In this document: positions 1 to 7,453 of the stretch, piece after piece
How the letters are laid out: every line of letters begins with the position of its first letter
How positions within the stretch are numbered: the first letter of the stretch is position 1
Origin: an uncultured Clostridia bacterium
GTDB lineage: Bacteria; Bacillota; Clostridia; Oscillospirales; CAG-272
Direction of reading: 5' to 3'
Assembly (NCBI GenBank): GCA_937893945.1
Contig: CALCTA010000168.1
Coordinates: 1 to 18,440, forward strand
DNA length: 18,440 nt
The notes under the pieces: generated by a model
The model's input: the letters and a program-made list of their open reading frames with translations, nothing else
Told to the model about the DNA's origin: nothing
Databases searched by the model: none
Made by a program: the position numbers and the translations under genes

Positions 1-12
1 GACACAAAAGCG

Positions 13-35
13 AAGCCCCGCGTGCTGCGGGGCTT
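13..35 (-). terminator. Intrinsic terminator of the XRE regulator gene
   Basis: A 9-bp perfect stem (AAGCCCCGC / GCGGGGCTT) with a 5-base loop lies just past the stop codon of the regulator gene at 40. Read on the minus strand, the stem is followed by CGCTTTTG, a short and rather weak T run. The GC-rich stem and its position support termination of the leftward transcript. Confidence 0.75.
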
Positions 36-39
36 AATT

Positions 40-1119
40 TTATTCGTTAATAAGGCTTTGAAATTCTTCACTTTCACGCAGAACGTCAAAAATTTTGTTT
101 TCAAAAACTTCTTTTTTCCAACTATCTACCAATAGCCTTTCAATGCGGGAATCCGTGTAATCATCTTCATAATGATCAAGCAACAAACAAGTAAATTTAC
201 CTTTTTGAAGCTCCTTGACTTTATCATACTCGATCGCGTATTTCTTTGCTTGCTCCAAAAATTGAATTGCCTCATCAAAATTACCGTTTGCTACTGCTAT
301 TTCGGCTTGCTTTTCCTTGATCAAATACATACTTACACTAAAACCGTTGAAATTATGGTCATCAATGATGATCTTCAAAATTTCTTCTTCCGCTTCAAGT
401 GCCTTGTTTGCATATCGTTTGTCGCAGTTATCATACACCCACATTTCAAATAATGCGTTGCACAATCCCCCCAGCTCTTTTCTGAGTATTTTTTGACGGT
501 GATCAGCAAGCTCTTCTCCTTTAAGACATACCGCAAGCAGCGATTCTCGGCTTGTTTCGGGAGCTTCCGGGTACATAAGAGCATATTTTTTGGCTTCATC
601 AATTCTGTTCAAGCTTTTATTGGCAAACACAAGTCCTGATATGGCATTGTTTCGCAGCTCAGTGTCATCACAGTTTTCCAAAATTATTGAATAATGGTGA
701 ATAGAATTTTCAAGCAACTCCTTTTCTCTTTCTGTGCCACAATATTTCACACTATAACCAACATACCATTCATTGCTTGCCAACCAGTGTAAATAGCGAA
801 AATCTCCCGGATATTCAGCAACCGCCGCTCGTGCGATCTCCATATCAGCTTCATGATCTTCTTTTTTCCAGAATTCGTGATATTCCGCATCAAAATATGC
901 TTTTCGCTCATCTGTAACCTCGGGCGTCAGGCAAAGTAGCTCATCGGCTGATACGTGAAAAAGTCTTGTCAATGGTGCAATCAGAGATATATCCGGACTG
1001 CTTAAACCACATTCCCATTTAGAAACCGCTTGATAGGATACACAAAGATAATCCGCAAGTTTTTCTTGCGTCAGATCATTCTTTTTTCTTAGTTGTTTAA
1101 TTTTCTCTCCAATCGTCAT
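40..1119 (-). CDS. XRE-family HTH transcriptional regulator with long helical C-terminal region
   Basis: A 359-residue cytoplasmic DNA-binding protein. Residues 5-61 form a Cro/C1-type helix-turn-helix: a LTQEKLA helix, a turn, the VSYQAVSKWE recognition helix, and a following helix ending in SADELL. This is the standard layout for XRE repressors. Residues 70-359 are rich in aromatic and charged residues with repeated helix-pair patterns, resembling TPR-like sensor regions of some Bacillota XRE regulators; that part is inference. The ATG at 1119 is preceded by GAGGT at suitable spacing. It stands alone, with its own promoter, a palindrome at the expected transcription start and a terminator, which suggests autoregulation. 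No phage or toxin neighbour indicates its target, so its regulon is unknown. Confidence 0.88.
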   Translation of the reverse strand: MTIGEKIKQLRKKNDLTQEKLADYLCVSYQAVSKWECGLSSPDISLIAPLTRLFHVSADELLCLTPEVTDERKAYFDAEYHEFWKKEDHEADMEIARAAVAEYPGDFRYLHWLASNEWYVGYSVKYCGTEREKELLENSIHHYSIILENCDDTELRNNAISGLVFANKSLNRIDEAKKYALMYPEAPETSRESLLAVCLKGEELADHRQKILRKELGGLCNALFEMWVYDNCDKRYANKALEAEEEILKIIIDDHNFNGFSVSMYLIKEKQAEIAVANGNFDEAIQFLEQAKKYAIEYDKVKELQKGKFTCLLLDHYEDDYTDSRIERLLVDSWKKEVFENKIFDVLRESEEFQSLINE

Positions 1120-1143
1120 AGTATTACCTCACAATTATTTATT

Positions 1144-1155
1144 GAATCCGGATTC
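1144..1155. promoter_or_regulatory. Perfect palindrome, candidate operator of the XRE gene
   Basis: GAATCCGGATTC is a perfect 12-bp palindrome between the -10 element of the regulator's promoter and its start codon, about where transcription would begin. XRE repressors bind such symmetric sites as dimers, so autorepression is a reasonable inference. Nothing in the sequence proves binding. Confidence 0.45.
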
Positions 1156-1162
1156 TGTGTTT

Positions 1163-1191
1163 ATTATAGCATGGGGCAAAATATAATACAA
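1163..1191 (-). promoter_or_regulatory. Sigma-A type promoter for the XRE regulator
   Basis: On the minus strand TTGTAT (1191-1186) and TATAAT (1168-1163) are separated by exactly 17 bases. The -10 matches consensus fully and the -35 matches at four of six positions. It lies about 45 bases upstream of the start codon at 1119. Confidence 0.7.
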
Positions 1192-1246
1192 TAACTTGTT
1201 TTTCGATGTGTTTTCAACTCTCAGTTGAGAGAATAAGTAAAAGGAT

Positions 1247-1274
1247 GGCGTACCTGCTTTATCGCAGGCACGCC
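1247..1274 (-). terminator. Terminator hairpin at the end of the miaA-to-HAD gene cluster
   Basis: GGCGTACCTGC (1247-1257) faces GCAGGCACGCC (1264-1274) across a 6-base loop. The only irregular position (A1252/C1269) is an A-C mismatch in a plus-strand RNA but a G-U wobble in a minus-strand RNA, so the helix is continuous only in leftward transcripts. It is followed leftwards by CCTTTTAC. It would end transcription after the Cof-type phosphatase gene. Confidence 0.65.
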
Positions 1275-1295
1275 AAAGGCTCCGTTTTTTATATT

Positions 1296-2123
1296 TTAAA
1301 TATTCTTATCAAGCCAATCGATGAGGTCGCCGATGACGCCATCGTCGTTGGAGCAGAGCTTAAGCTTGGCTATCGCCTTGACGTTGTCGTTTGCGTTCTC
1401 GGGGCAGACAGATATATCAGCCGCCTCAAGCATCTCTATATCGTTGTCGTAGTCTCCTACGCAACAGAGCGTCATAGGGCGGTCAAAATAGTTCTCGACA
1501 AGCTCCTTGAGTGCTACCGCTTTGGTTACTCCCTTGGGAACGAGCTCTACCATAAAGGATGCCGAGCGAGTAACGCCTATCCGTTTGCCGTATTTCTCCT
1601 TGAGAAGCGGATATATCATATCAATATCCCTCTCGTCTCCCATAACGTTGGTCTTATAGAGCTTGAAATCTCCCCACTCGCTCGCGGGTGCGACCTGCTT
1701 GTTGATATAGGGAGGAAATCCCTCAAATTCTCTCCTGATTATCGGGTTTTCAAGATCGCTCACCACAACGCCCTCGGGGAGCACTCCGCGGAAGCCTATG
1801 CCGCTTACCACGCTTCTGACGAATGCTATCATCTCGATGATAAGCGCGCTGTCAACGAAGCGCTCGTCCATCGTTTTTTGCAGGTTGTAATCGTAAATGC
1901 AAGTGCCGTTGCCAAGCACAGCAGGCATATTTATATGATTTTCGGGATCGGGTATCGGCTTCTTTAAAAACAGAGGAAGTCTTCCCGTAGCAAAGGTGAA
2001 GTGTCCGCCGTTCTCAACGAAATATTTCACCCTCTCAACATTTCTCAGTATGATATATTGCTTACTGCCAAAGTAAGTTCCGTCAAGGTCGCTGGCAATA
2101 ACTATATTCTCAAACTTTTTCAT
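1296..2123 (-). CDS. Cof-type HAD-IIB family phosphatase
   Basis: A 275-residue cytoplasmic hydrolase, the usual length for Cof-type (IIB cap) HAD phosphatases, which dephosphorylate sugar phosphates, flavin precursors or similar small metabolites. Motif I is DLDGTYF at residues 12-18, where the first Asp is the nucleophile and the second the acid/base. The C-terminal motif IV is GDYDNDIEML, which coordinates magnesium. A threonine in FATGR fits motif II. The exact substrate cannot be deduced. Its start lies 10 bases after the rluD-type gene stop, so it is probably the last gene of the same transcript, with the terminator at 1247-1274 behind it. Confidence 0.87.
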   Translation of the reverse strand: MKKFENIVIASDLDGTYFGSKQYIILRNVERVKYFVENGGHFTFATGRLPLFLKKPIPDPENHINMPAVLGNGTCIYDYNLQKTMDERFVDSALIIEMIAFVRSVVSGIGFRGVLPEGVVVSDLENPIIRREFEGFPPYINKQVAPASEWGDFKLYKTNVMGDERDIDMIYPLLKEKYGKRIGVTRSASFMVELVPKGVTKAVALKELVENYFDRPMTLCCVGDYDNDIEMLEAADISVCPENANDNVKAIAKLKLCSNDDGVIGDLIDWLDKNI

Positions 2124-2133
2124 TTTTACTCGT

Positions 2134-3135
2134 TTACTCGCAGTCTGCCCTCAGAATAGAAAGCAATTTTTCAAAATTGTTCGGAAGCGGAGCTTCAAGC
2201 TCCATTTTTTCGCGTGTTCTCGGATGTGTAAGTATCAGCCTTGAAGCAAACAGGCACTGCCCGTTGATAAGCGCCTTGTGTCTTGATTCAAAGGGCGAGC
2301 CACCGCCGCCATAGACCGTATCTCCAACAAGAGAATGTCCTATAGACGACATATGCACTCTTATCTGGTGCGTTCTTCCTGTTTCAAGCCTACATTCAAT
2401 ATGCGTAAACTGACCGAAGCGCTCAAGCACTCGCCAATGAGTGATAGCCTCTCGGCTCTTGTACTCGTCCGTGCGAATGACAGCCATTCGCTTTCTGTCA
2501 ACGGGGTGTCTGCCGATAGGCGCGTTGACAGTTCCCTCGTCTTCCTTGAAGTTACCGCGAACTATCGCGTGGTATATCCTCTCAACTCTGTGATACTTTA
2601 TCTCCTCTGCTAAAAACAGATGCGCCTCGTCATTCTTTGCGACGACCAGAAGTCCGCCCGTGTCCTTATCAATTCGATGTACTATTCCCGGGCGCACGAC
2701 ACCGCCGATACCCGAAAGCCCCTCGGCGCAATGATAAAGCAGAGCGTTTACGAGCGTTCCGCTCGTGTTTCCGGGCGCGGGATGCACTACCATTCCCTCG
2801 GGCTTATTCACGACGATAATATCGCTGTCCTCGTAAACTATATCAAGCGGAATATTCTCGGGCTGAGCGTCTGACGGCTCAGGCTCGGGAAGCTCAAGCA
2901 CAAGAACGTCGCCCTCGCGCATTTTGTAGTTCTTGCTGAGCTTGCCGCCTTCAAGGCGCGCATTGCCGCCCTCAATAAGCCGCACTGCCGCCGAGCGCGT
3001 AAGCTCGGAGCGCTCCGAAATAAAGCTGTCGGCACGCTTGCCAGCGTCTGCCTTTTCGGCAACGAGGCGCAAAACAGAGCTTTCACTCGCACTATCGTCG
3101 CTATATTCAGTTTCCCAAAGCGCTTCTCTATCCAT
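2134..3135 (-). CDS. rluD: RluA/RluD-family 23S rRNA pseudouridine synthase
   Basis: A 333-residue enzyme that isomerises uridines in large-subunit rRNA. An S4 RNA-binding domain spans about residues 30-80, followed by the synthase domain. The signature HRIDKDTGG contains the catalytic aspartate at residue 156; most relatives have DTSG here. A second family motif, GRTHQIRVHM, is near the C-terminus. The first 20 residues are acidic and extend beyond the usual S4 start. The ATG at 3135 has AAGGAG nine bases upstream. Its place directly after lspA matches ylyB of Bacillus and rluD-like genes throughout Bacillota. The exact target positions in rRNA are inferred from family membership only. Confidence 0.92.
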   Translation of the reverse strand: MDREALWETEYSDDSASESSVLRLVAEKADAGKRADSFISERSELTRSAAVRLIEGGNARLEGGKLSKNYKMREGDVLVLELPEPEPSDAQPENIPLDIVYEDSDIIVVNKPEGMVVHPAPGNTSGTLVNALLYHCAEGLSGIGGVVRPGIVHRIDKDTGGLLVVAKNDEAHLFLAEEIKYHRVERIYHAIVRGNFKEDEGTVNAPIGRHPVDRKRMAVIRTDEYKSREAITHWRVLERFGQFTHIECRLETGRTHQIRVHMSSIGHSLVGDTVYGGGGSPFESRHKALINGQCLFASRLILTHPRTREKMELEAPLPNNFEKLLSILRADCE

Positions 3136-3162
3136 AGCCTCTTGCTCCTTTTTAATTATTCA

Positions 3163-3191
3163 GAGGTAACGGCAGGCCCTGCCGTTACCTC
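3163..3191 (-). other. Long hairpin between the lspA fusion and rluD
   Basis: GAGGTAACGGCAGG and CCTGCCGTTACCTC form an unbroken 14-bp inverted repeat around a single C, so in practice a stem of about 12 bp with a tight loop. It sits between the stop codon at 3202 and the rluD ribosome-binding site. Minus-strand reading gives TGAATAATTAAAAAGGAG afterwards, with no T run, so it is not a normal terminator on that strand. It may be an RNA-processing or stability element. Confidence 0.55.
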
Positions 3192-3201
3192 ATCTTTTAT
3201 A

Positions 3202-5106
3202 TTATTTTCTCTTTTTAAGTCCCCAAACGAGCTTGTTATCCTTCTCCACGAGAGGAACGAAGGTAGGTCTTGCGGGTGCGCCGCCGTTTGGTGAGTGGAT
3301 CGCGAGCCAGAGCTGACCGAACTCGTCAGTAAAGAGTGAGCCGTGTCCGCCGTCAGCGCCGTCTCCCATCTCCTTAGAGAAAAGAAGCTCGCTCTCGGCA
3401 CTCCAAGGTCCGTCAAGCTCTCCGCTCTCGCTTCTTGCCACCGCAACAGAATATCCGCCGTTGACCTTAGGCGACCAGAGCATATAAAGCGTTCCGTCGC
3501 TTGCTCTGTAGAAGAATTCGCCGTCCATACATCCGTCGCCCTCCCATGAGTTGTCCTCGGGCTTCAGCGTAGCGTGGAACACAAGCTTAGACTCGGATAC
3601 AAACGAGGAAAGATCATCGCTGAGCTTTGCCGCGAAGAATGATCCCTTCTCTGCATCTACCGTCATCCATTCCTTAGAATACACCATCCACGGCTGTCCC
3701 TCGCGGTCAACGTAAAGAGTGGCGTCTATGGTATAGAGGTCATCGGGCGTAGGGTGTCCCGCCTCTCCGTTTGAATTTTTAGAGATCGGCACGAAGGGTC
3801 CCTCGGGGCTGTCTGCTCTGAGAACTATATTGGCTCTGTGTCCGTGCTGGACCTGCCAAAATCCCTTCATATGCTCCTTGACCTTGTAATCGCAATCGTG
3901 CGCTCCGCAGGCGTAGGTGGTGAACATATAATATTTTCCCTTGTACTCGTGCACCTCTGGCGCCCAAGGGTTAGAGGGCTTTCCCGTCTTAATGCCGTAA
4001 GCTTCAAGGTCAGAGTGCTTGATGATATCAAGCTTCTCCCAAGGGCCGTCGAGCGAGGTAGCCTTATAGCACACCCAACCCGTGCCGTACATATAGTAAT
4101 AGCCGTCGCGGTATATGACGTTAGGATCGCGCATAGTCGCGCCCGTCTCGTATATGATAAAATTATCTATGACGCGCTTGTCAAAGGCAACGTCCTCATT
4201 CATATATTCAAAAAGGCTCTCAACAGTTCCCCTACCGCGCAAGGTCTCGCCATTCTCAAGCGTTACCTTTCCGTCGCTAAAGCGGCTAAGCAAGCATTGC
4301 AATCCGCACATTCTCGCTCTCTCGCTCGTATAAGCAAGGGCGACTGTGCAGTATTCTCCGTGAGGATAGCTGCGCAAAGCAAATTCACCATCAAGAAGAA
4401 GCGCTTTAAGCTCCTTTATCTCCTGTCGGCTCTCGTCTCCTATAAGTATCTCGTTCTTACGATCACACGGTGCGGAAGCGCGAACCACGGAAGCGTCCAT
4501 TTCATAAAGGCGCTCAGCAAGATAGTCAATATCAGAGAGAAGCTCACTGTTTGCGTCCGCAGGATAGCTTATAAGAAGCTCTGCCGCATTCTTTGCCGCC
4601 TTTGCAAGCTTTTCCGCCTTAAGCTCCTGAACCATAGAAACTATACACCAGAGTATCAAAAATCCCGCGCCTATACAAACGAAGCTGTCCGCCACGTTAA
4701 AGATAGCGTTCCATATCTCAGGGAAAGCATAGAAATCGAAGAAATCTATCACGACCTTCTCGCCTGCGTATATCTCTCCCTCACGGAAGCAACGGTCTAT
4801 CATATTTCCGATTCCACCGCCTATTATCATAGAAAGCGAGGCGCAAGCAAGCTTGCTTTTCGGGCGGAACTTAAAGAGATAGATAGAAAGCGCGATGATG
4901 CCAACCACCGACGCTATCATAAACACCCATCTTGATTCCTCAAAGCTTCCGAATGCGGCACCTCTGTTCTCGGAGTACTTGAGGCGGAAAACACCTTCGA
5001 TGATCACGAACGGATCGTTTCTGTCAAGATACTCGACCACGAGGATCTTAGAGACCTGATCAAGCGCCACTACTCCAATTATAATTAAGATCCAAACAAC
5101 GAACAC
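3202..5106 (-). CDS. lspA: Fusion protein: lipoprotein signal peptidase (LspA) joined to a GH43-type glycosidase domain
   Basis: A single 634-residue frame. Residues 1-165 are a complete signal peptidase II: four membrane segments (about 4-16, 58-78, 85-102, 138-158) and both catalytic aspartates, D104 in GNMIDR and D140 in FNVADSF. LspA cleaves the signal peptide of prolipoproteins before the lipid-modified cysteine. Residues 175-305 resemble the alpha/beta N-terminal domain of some glycoside hydrolases (EILIGDESR motif); this call is tentative. Residues 318-634 are a GH43-like five-bladed propeller: base Asp in MRDPNV (D327), second Asp in TIDATLY (D461), and GGHGSLF near the end. The expected acid EGP motif reads DGE (528-530). 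Normal LspA is 150-180 residues. Start is GTG at 5106 after AGGAG with 6-base spacing. No internal start with a good ribosome site was found. Since both LspA ends face the cytoplasm, the sugar domain should be cytoplasmic and membrane-tethered (inference). Confidence 0.88.
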   Translation of the reverse strand: MFVVWILIIIGVVALDQVSKILVVEYLDRNDPFVIIEGVFRLKYSENRGAAFGSFEESRWVFMIASVVGIIALSIYLFKFRPKSKLACASLSMIIGGGIGNMIDRCFREGEIYAGEKVVIDFFDFYAFPEIWNAIFNVADSFVCIGAGFLILWCIVSMVQELKAEKLAKAAKNAAELLISYPADANSELLSDIDYLAERLYEMDASVVRASAPCDRKNEILIGDESRQEIKELKALLLDGEFALRSYPHGEYCTVALAYTSERARMCGLQCLLSRFSDGKVTLENGETLRGRGTVESLFEYMNEDVAFDKRVIDNFIIYETGATMRDPNVIYRDGYYYMYGTGWVCYKATSLDGPWEKLDIIKHSDLEAYGIKTGKPSNPWAPEVHEYKGKYYMFTTYACGAHDCDYKVKEHMKGFWQVQHGHRANIVLRADSPEGPFVPISKNSNGEAGHPTPDDLYTIDATLYVDREGQPWMVYSKEWMTVDAEKGSFFAAKLSDDLSSFVSESKLVFHATLKPEDNSWEGDGCMDGEFFYRASDGTLYMLWSPKVNGGYSVAVARSESGELDGPWSAESELLFSKEMGDGADGGHGSLFTDEFGQLWLAIHSPNGGAPARPTFVPLVEKDNKLVWGLKKRK

Positions 5107-5134
5107 TTTTTTCTCCTAACTGCCAAATGGCAAA

Positions 5135-5917
5135 TTATAAAAATTTCTCGGCAAGGAGGCGTATTCTTCCCTTCTTCGTCAGCTCACCAAGAGAGCAGAC
5201 CCGGAATTTTCCGTATCCTCTTACCGATAAAATACAAGGCGCCATTACCTCTCGGTCAGGGCGCTCGCAATATTCGTAATCAAGCTCTGCCAAGCCGGAA
5301 AGCACGCACTCTCTCGCTTTTTCTCTTGAAAGCTTGCAGAGAGACGCCACCACACAGTCAAGGCGTGCCGATGCCACCGTATCGCTTATAGCGGCAAAGC
5401 TTCTTTTGGGGCAGAAGTCCTTGTCTATACTTACGATGCGGCATCTGACCTTATCTCTGCCCACATCACTAAGCTCTACGGTAATAAAATCTGCTATTCT
5501 CTTATCACAAAATGCGACGGCAGAGCCGCCGTCAAGCGTGATTATATCCCCAACTACGCCTCTCTCTAATCCAAGTCGGAGCAAAGCGCCCATAAAATCT
5601 CTGTGCGAGAGCGAGACAAATCCGCTTCCCTTTATTTCAAGCGCCACGATAGCCGTCTCACTTCCGTAGTCCGAAAGCCCGTCCGCACTCTCAACGCTTT
5701 CCATATATTCAGGCAGGACATAAATCCTTTTTCTCTCCGCGCCGTTATATCCGCCAAAGGAAATGAAGCATTCACCCGACCGACGAAGATAGCTCTCGGC
5801 ATAATGAAGCTCCCTTGGAGACAAAAACGCGCTTATCCCCATTTCACCGCGGACAGCGCGTTTTTTCAGATCCTCGAGCCTTGCGTAAAGCCCGTCAAAT
5901 TCTTTGATATCTCTCAT
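5135..5917 (-). CDS. ylmH: YlmH-type RNA-binding protein with C-terminal S4 domain
   Basis: A 260-residue cytoplasmic protein of the YlmH family, found in the division cluster of Gram-positive bacteria. Its ribosome-quality-control role (YlmH/RqcP2 stabilising peptidyl-tRNA on split 50S subunits) is known from Bacillus, not from this sequence. The C-terminal S4-like region (about residues 180-245) includes ARLDCVVASL and SREKARECVLSG. I chose the ATG at 5917 (MRDIKEFDG), two bases past the yggT stop, which implies coupling of translation. An upstream TTG at 6001 would overlap yggT by about 80 bases and adds residues with no family resemblance. No strong ribosome-binding site precedes 5917, consistent with coupling. 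Confidence 0.85.
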   Translation of the reverse strand: MRDIKEFDGLYARLEDLKKRAVRGEMGISAFLSPRELHYAESYLRRSGECFISFGGYNGAERKRIYVLPEYMESVESADGLSDYGSETAIVALEIKGSGFVSLSHRDFMGALLRLGLERGVVGDIITLDGGSAVAFCDKRIADFITVELSDVGRDKVRCRIVSIDKDFCPKRSFAAISDTVASARLDCVVASLCKLSREKARECVLSGLAELDYEYCERPDREVMAPCILSVRGYGKFRVCSLGELTKKGRIRLLAEKFL

Positions 5918-5919
5918 CG

Positions 5920-6186
5920 TTACGCAAGAAAAAGAATGAGCAACGACAAGATCAGATAAGTTACGAAGAATGATATATCCACAGGCAAGCCCTGAAACCA
6001 ATTAAGCTTCTCAAAAAGCAGTCTTACCGGCATAATAAGGGGCTCGGTGATCATATAAAGAAAATTCTCGAACTTGTTTGACTCGGTGGGAAACCAGGAC
6101 ATTATAGCTCTGATGAGCATTGCTATCTGCAGCACGCTGAGTACAACACACACAGTATTCTGAAGCAGAGCCAATACTAATTGCAA
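5920..6186 (-). CDS. yggT: YggT/YlmG family small membrane protein
   Basis: An 88-residue integral membrane protein with two hydrophobic helices (about residues 3-26 and 67-88) and the family signature around IRAIMSWFP between them, followed by PLIMPVR. YggT/YlmG proteins occur beside sepF and are linked to division or membrane organisation; their biochemical role is unclear. The start is decided by the ribosome site: AAGGAGG (6200-6194) lies 7 bases before a TTG at 6186. An ATG at 6234 in the same frame would add 16 residues and place that ribosome site inside the gene, so it is less likely. Confidence 0.85.
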   Translation of the reverse strand: MQLVLALLQNTVCVVLSVLQIAMLIRAIMSWFPTESNKFENFLYMITEPLIMPVRLLFEKLNWFQGLPVDISFFVTYLILSLLILFLA

Positions 6187-6193
6187 GTTAAAA

Positions 6194-6233
6194 CCTCCTT
6201 GTCGGCAAAAATGACGCAAAAAGCCTACCGACA
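6194..6233 (-). promoter_or_regulatory. yggT leader: ribosome-binding site beside a stem
   Basis: AAGGAGG (6200-6194) is the ribosome site that fixes the TTG start of yggT. Just ahead of it TGTCGG (plus 6200-6205) and CCGACA (6228-6233) form a 6-bp stem with a 22-base loop whose edge touches the ribosome site. The 105-base sepF-yggT gap is long for this otherwise tight cluster, so some control of yggT translation is possible. Confidence 0.45.
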
Positions 6234-6291
6234 CTTTTTTCTGAAAAAATCTCGGTGATAAAATAAAATCAGTTTAATATTTTATATCTTA

Positions 6292-6720
6292 TCAGTTATC
6301 AGAGGGGCCAACCATAGCCTCGATGCTGCTTACGTCAACGTTCTTGGGAGCAACCACGAGAGTGGTCTTTCCAACCTTGGTCATCATTCCGCCAACGACC
6401 TGAAGTGCGCCCTTGATGTAATCAAGAATACGGATAGCGAGATCGCGGCTGATACCGTCCATATTGAGAAGAATGGTGTTGCCATTCATAAGGAACTCGG
6501 TGATCTCACGAGCATCGTCGTATGACTTGGGGGTGATGATCTTAAGAGAAATGGGGTTAGCGTTGAACGCAGGAGCTGCGGGGGTCTCAGCGGGAGCTGC
6601 GGGAGCAACAACGTCGTCCTCTGCGTCCGCATTTTCATCGTTCTCAGAGTACGCGCCGAAGTCATCCATCTCTACTTCGTCATCAAATGAATACTTGTTC
6701 TTCTTTGTGAAATTAAACAT
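6292..6720 (-). CDS. sepF: Cell division protein SepF
   Basis: A 142-residue protein that links FtsZ filaments to the membrane during septum formation. Residues 1-12 form a short basic/hydrophobic start (MFNFTKKNKYSF) in place of the membrane-binding helix. Residues 13-55 are an acidic, then Ala/Pro-rich linker. Residues 56-138 are the SepF (DUF552) core, containing LKIITPKSYDDA, ILLNMDGI and RDLAIRILDYIKGA. Overall length is normal for the family. A strong GGAGGG precedes the ATG at 6720. It lies between yggS and yggT, its canonical place. Confidence 0.93.
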   Translation of the reverse strand: MFNFTKKNKYSFDDEVEMDDFGAYSENDENADAEDDVVAPAAPAETPAAPAFNANPISLKIITPKSYDDAREITEFLMNGNTILLNMDGISRDLAIRILDYIKGALQVVGGMMTKVGKTTLVVAPKNVDVSSIEAMVGPSDN

Positions 6721-6758
6721 AATTCCCTCCGTTTATATAATTATTATTTTTTACCGTT

Positions 6759-7451
6759 TTATTTAATGAAAAGCCGCCTACCCACGCGAACTATATCCGC
6801 TCCGCACTCGATAGCCTCCTCGAAGCTATCGCTCATGCCCATGGAAATAATCGGCCTACCTATATTATGCAATTTTTTTGTCCAAATGTCAAGAACTTGC
6901 GCGTAAGTTTGTTGAAAATATTTTAAATATTCTTCTTTTTTCTCGCATTTTGGCGCCATAGTCATAAATCCGAGATGCCTTATGCTGCTAAACTGTCCAA
7001 GGCAAAGACAAAAATCCTCAACCTCGCTCGGAAGAAGTCCGCTCTTGCTCTCCTCTTCTCCGCTGTTCACCTCAACAAGCACGTCAACAATAATTCCCTT
7101 TTTCTTTGCCTGCTTATCTATCTCGGCGGCAAGCTTCAGAGAATCAAGAGAGTGTATCATCTTCACCTTGTCAATGATATATTTGACCTTGTTGGTCTGG
7201 AGCGTGCCGATAAAGTGAAACTCAAGTCCCTCGCAATCTATAGCCTCGATATGCTCAAGCATCTGCTGAACTCTATTCTCGCCCACCTGTCTTATACCCG
7301 CATGGCGATAGAGGTATTCTATTTCCGCAGGTTCTGCATATTTTACCGCAGGGAGAAGCATGACTGCCTCTTGTCTGTCGGCTCTGCGCCGAGCCTCTTC
7401 GATACGCTCACGCACCTCGGCGAGATTTCTGTCTATATATTCAAATCCCAT
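6759..7451 (-). CDS. yggS: YggS/PLPBP-family pyridoxal phosphate homeostasis protein
   Basis: A 230-residue alanine-racemase-fold barrel that binds pyridoxal 5'-phosphate and buffers its cellular level; no enzymatic reaction is established for the family. The PLP lysine is K37 in LLPAVKYAE. Other conserved blocks are GENRVQQ, HFIGTLQTNK, the SMGMSDSFEEAI phosphate loop and a GADIVRVGRRLF ending. Size and motifs are typical. The ATG at 7451 lies two bases past the stop of the HlyD-like gene, so the two are coupled. Confidence 0.94.
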   Translation of the reverse strand: MGFEYIDRNLAEVRERIEEARRRADRQEAVMLLPAVKYAEPAEIEYLYRHAGIRQVGENRVQQMLEHIEAIDCEGLEFHFIGTLQTNKVKYIIDKVKMIHSLDSLKLAAEIDKQAKKKGIIVDVLVEVNSGEEESKSGLLPSEVEDFCLCLGQFSSIRHLGFMTMAPKCEKKEEYLKYFQQTYAQVLDIWTKKLHNIGRPIISMGMSDSFEEAIECGADIVRVGRRLFIK

Positions 7452-7453
7452 AG

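Noticed and set aside
3838..4935. Plus-strand open frame of 365 codons opposite the lspA fusion
   Set aside because: Low-plausibility composition with no domain. The opposite strand encodes recognisable LspA and GH43 motifs.
5918..6001. Longer YlmH starting at the TTG at 6001
   Set aside because: The extra residues come from the yggT reading region in another frame and do not match the family. The ATG at 5917, next to the yggT stop, is more natural.
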